Part shown: piece after piece, positions 33,723-34,484 of the stretch | Position numbering within the stretch: position 1 is the stretch's first letter | Layout: each line of letters begins with the position of its first letter | NCBI GenBank assembly: GCA_031284745.1 | Contig: JAITXJ010000049.1 | Span: 1-34,484 of the forward strand | From: Acholeplasmatales bacterium | GTDB taxonomy: Bacteria; Bacillota_I; Bacilli_A; Acholeplasmatales; Acholeplasmataceae | Length of the DNA: 34,484 nt | Direction: 5' to 3' | Notes under the pieces: model-generated | The model's database searches: none | Seen by the model: only the letters and a program-made list of their open reading frames with translations | Told to the model about the DNA's origin: nothing | Position numbers and translations under genes: made by a program

Positions 33723-34484
33723 GTTTTTATCTCCTTCTTGAAATTCTTTATTGATTTCTTCCTTAATCATATTGAATAGTTCGCTCACACTATATTCTTT
33801 AGTAACCAAAGCCGCCGCGGTAAAATGCCCACCACCACTTAAATTAAGGGTCTCTAAAATTGATTGAACATTAACTGATTTTAAACTACGTGCGGAAACC
33901 TTGACTTCTGTTTCATTGATTTTGCTGATCGCAAAACTTGCCATAATACCTTGAACTTCTAAACCTAAATCACAAAGTTGCGACACTTCCACGGAAGTTA
34001 ATATTTCATTCGAAAGAATGAATAGGAATTTTTCTTCAAATCTAATTGCTTCACTAATAAAGCCATTAAATTTATTAATCTCTTCTAAATCTCGGCGTAG
34101 CCATTGTTTTACCACTTGCGTGTCTGAACCATTTTGAATGAGATATTTTAAAGCATCAAAGGTATTGGAAGATGTCTTATTAATAAGATTCTGTGTATCA
34201 ATAATAATCGCTGAATATAAAATATTGGCCTCTAAATCGGTGTAAGTAATGTTAACATCAATATAAGGTAATAAACCAGTTAATAATTCAATTACCGAAG
34301 AAGAATTGGTATCAATTAGATTGATCTTTCCTTTGATAGCATCCATATCACTACGATGGTGATCGACCACAATAACATTAGTAGCATGTTCAAGAAGAGT
34401 AGGACCTAAAACAATCGCTTTATTTTGCGTATCAACAATAATCAATAAAGAATCCTCATCAATGATTTGTAGGGCTTTCTTTTC
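33273..34484 (-). CDS. gdpP: GdpP-type DHH-DHHA1 phosphodiesterase fused in frame to L9 (5' part beyond window)
   Basis: The frame is open from the window end (34484) to 33273. The first 254 visible codons are a DHH/DHHA1 phosphodiesterase: VVDHHR with TSSNTFDAL and DTQN around the metal site, and the DHHA1 motif SGGGHFTAAALV. With rplI-dnaC next to it, this fits GdpP, which degrades cyclic di-AMP at the membrane. The usual N-terminal membrane, PAS and degenerate GGDEF parts would lie outside the window, so a shorter DHH protein cannot be excluded. Residues KEFQEGDKNVKVIL run straight across the expected gene boundary. Stops (TAA, TGA) lie at the junction in the other two frames, so one indel would separate the genes. 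Confidence 0.85.
   Translation of the reverse strand, partial: EKKALQIIDEDSLLIIVDTQNKAIVLGPTLLEHATNVIVVDHHRSDMDAIKGKINLIDTNSSSVIELLTGLLPYIDVNITYTDLEANILYSAIIIDTQNLINKTSSNTFDALKYLIQNGSDTQVVKQWLRRDLEEINKFNGFISEAIRFEEKFLFILSNEILTSVEVSQLCDLGLEVQGIMASFAISKINETEVKVSARSLKSVNVQSILETLNLSGGGHFTAAALVTKEYSVSELFNMIKEEINKEFQEGDKNVKVILIEDIKDKGKADEIIEVKPGYAQFLISGKKAILATKDNVKELEEKQESIKKASEQIYKTMLLAKESIEGKTVVIKMQVGADLKIFGAVTSGKIAEAFNVQHNILLDKKKISIESDINSLGIYQASIALYKDIKANFHIEVLAENV
33731..33736 (-). promoter_or_regulatory. Internal Shine-Dalgarno sequence for rplI
   Basis: AAGGAG on the minus strand, inside the gdpP reading frame (codons for Glu-Gly), 8 nt before the rplI GTG. Its strength equals that of other operon-internal genes here and supports internal initiation. 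Confidence 0.8.

Noticed and set aside
1-34484. CRISPR arrays, tRNA genes, rRNA genes, insertion-sequence ends
   Set aside because: No regularly spaced repeats, no tRNA T-loop/acceptor pairs and no long terminal inverted repeats were seen on reading both strands. A covariance search could still find divergent non-coding RNAs.

Overview
The window is about 34.5 kb of densely packed, AT-rich bacterial chromosome. It looks like a Mollicutes-like or deep Bacilli lineage (for example Izemoplasmatales, Acholeplasmatales or RF39-type). The evidence is low G+C content, Bacillus-like gene pairs (gdpP-rplI-dnaC, prfA-prmC-sua5-rpiB-upp-ywzB, comEA-comEC-holA-rpsT, a BmrCD-type exporter) and very short intergenic gaps. 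UGA is a stop codon here: the RNase H/helicase gene, typA and one ABC gene all end in TGA, and tryptophan is written TGG. This excludes the UGA=Trp code of Mycoplasma/Spiroplasma. The lineage assignment is inference.

Layout. (1) 1-2672: the 3' part of a P1B-type Zn/Cd ATPase faces a tail-anchored protein with two SAP/Rho_N-like repeats; a bidirectional terminator lies between them. (2) 2727-3588: an unusually long AT-rich gap with no convincing gene. (3) 3601-6491: a fused viroplasmin-RNase HI-Pif1 helicase gene, then rsmH; a Fur-like regulator converges on rsmH. (4) 7100-12759: nadD-nadE-mnmA-recD2. (5) 12808-16256: comEA-comEC, then holA, converging on rpsT. (6) 16586-17070: a gap that may hold a decayed gene. 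(7) 17086-18676: flavodoxin and an M50-like membrane protein. (8) 18648-25391, minus strand: a heterodimeric ABC exporter, a large Ig-like repeat surface protein and a pectinesterase. (9) 25446-26048: YigZ/IMPACT. (10) 26032-31595, minus strand: prfA-prmC-sua5-typA-rpiB-upp-ywzB. (11) 31799-34484, minus strand: gdpP read through in frame into rplI, followed by dnaC/dnaB.

The genes cover NAD synthesis, tRNA modification (MnmA, TsaC/Sua5), translation termination (RF1 and its methyltransferase PrmC), rRNA methylation (RsmH), replication and repair (DnaB, HolA, RecD2, RNase H-Pif1), DNA uptake (ComEA/ComEC), nucleotide salvage (Upp) and surface or polysaccharide interaction (Ig-repeat protein, pectinesterase, exporter).

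Four observations stand out. First, a GdpP-type c-di-AMP phosphodiesterase is joined in frame to ribosomal protein L9, while L9 keeps its own internal Shine-Dalgarno sequence and GTG start. Second, one polypeptide carries a viroplasmin domain, RNase HI and a Pif1-family helicase, an architecture suited to R-loop removal. Third, six transcription-unit-leading genes have a -10 hexamer exactly 6 nt upstream of their ATG/GTG, which predicts leaderless mRNAs, while most operon-internal genes carry strong Shine-Dalgarno sequences. Fourth, a Fur-family protein lacking the usual metal ligands has a Per-box-like palindrome over its own -10 element.
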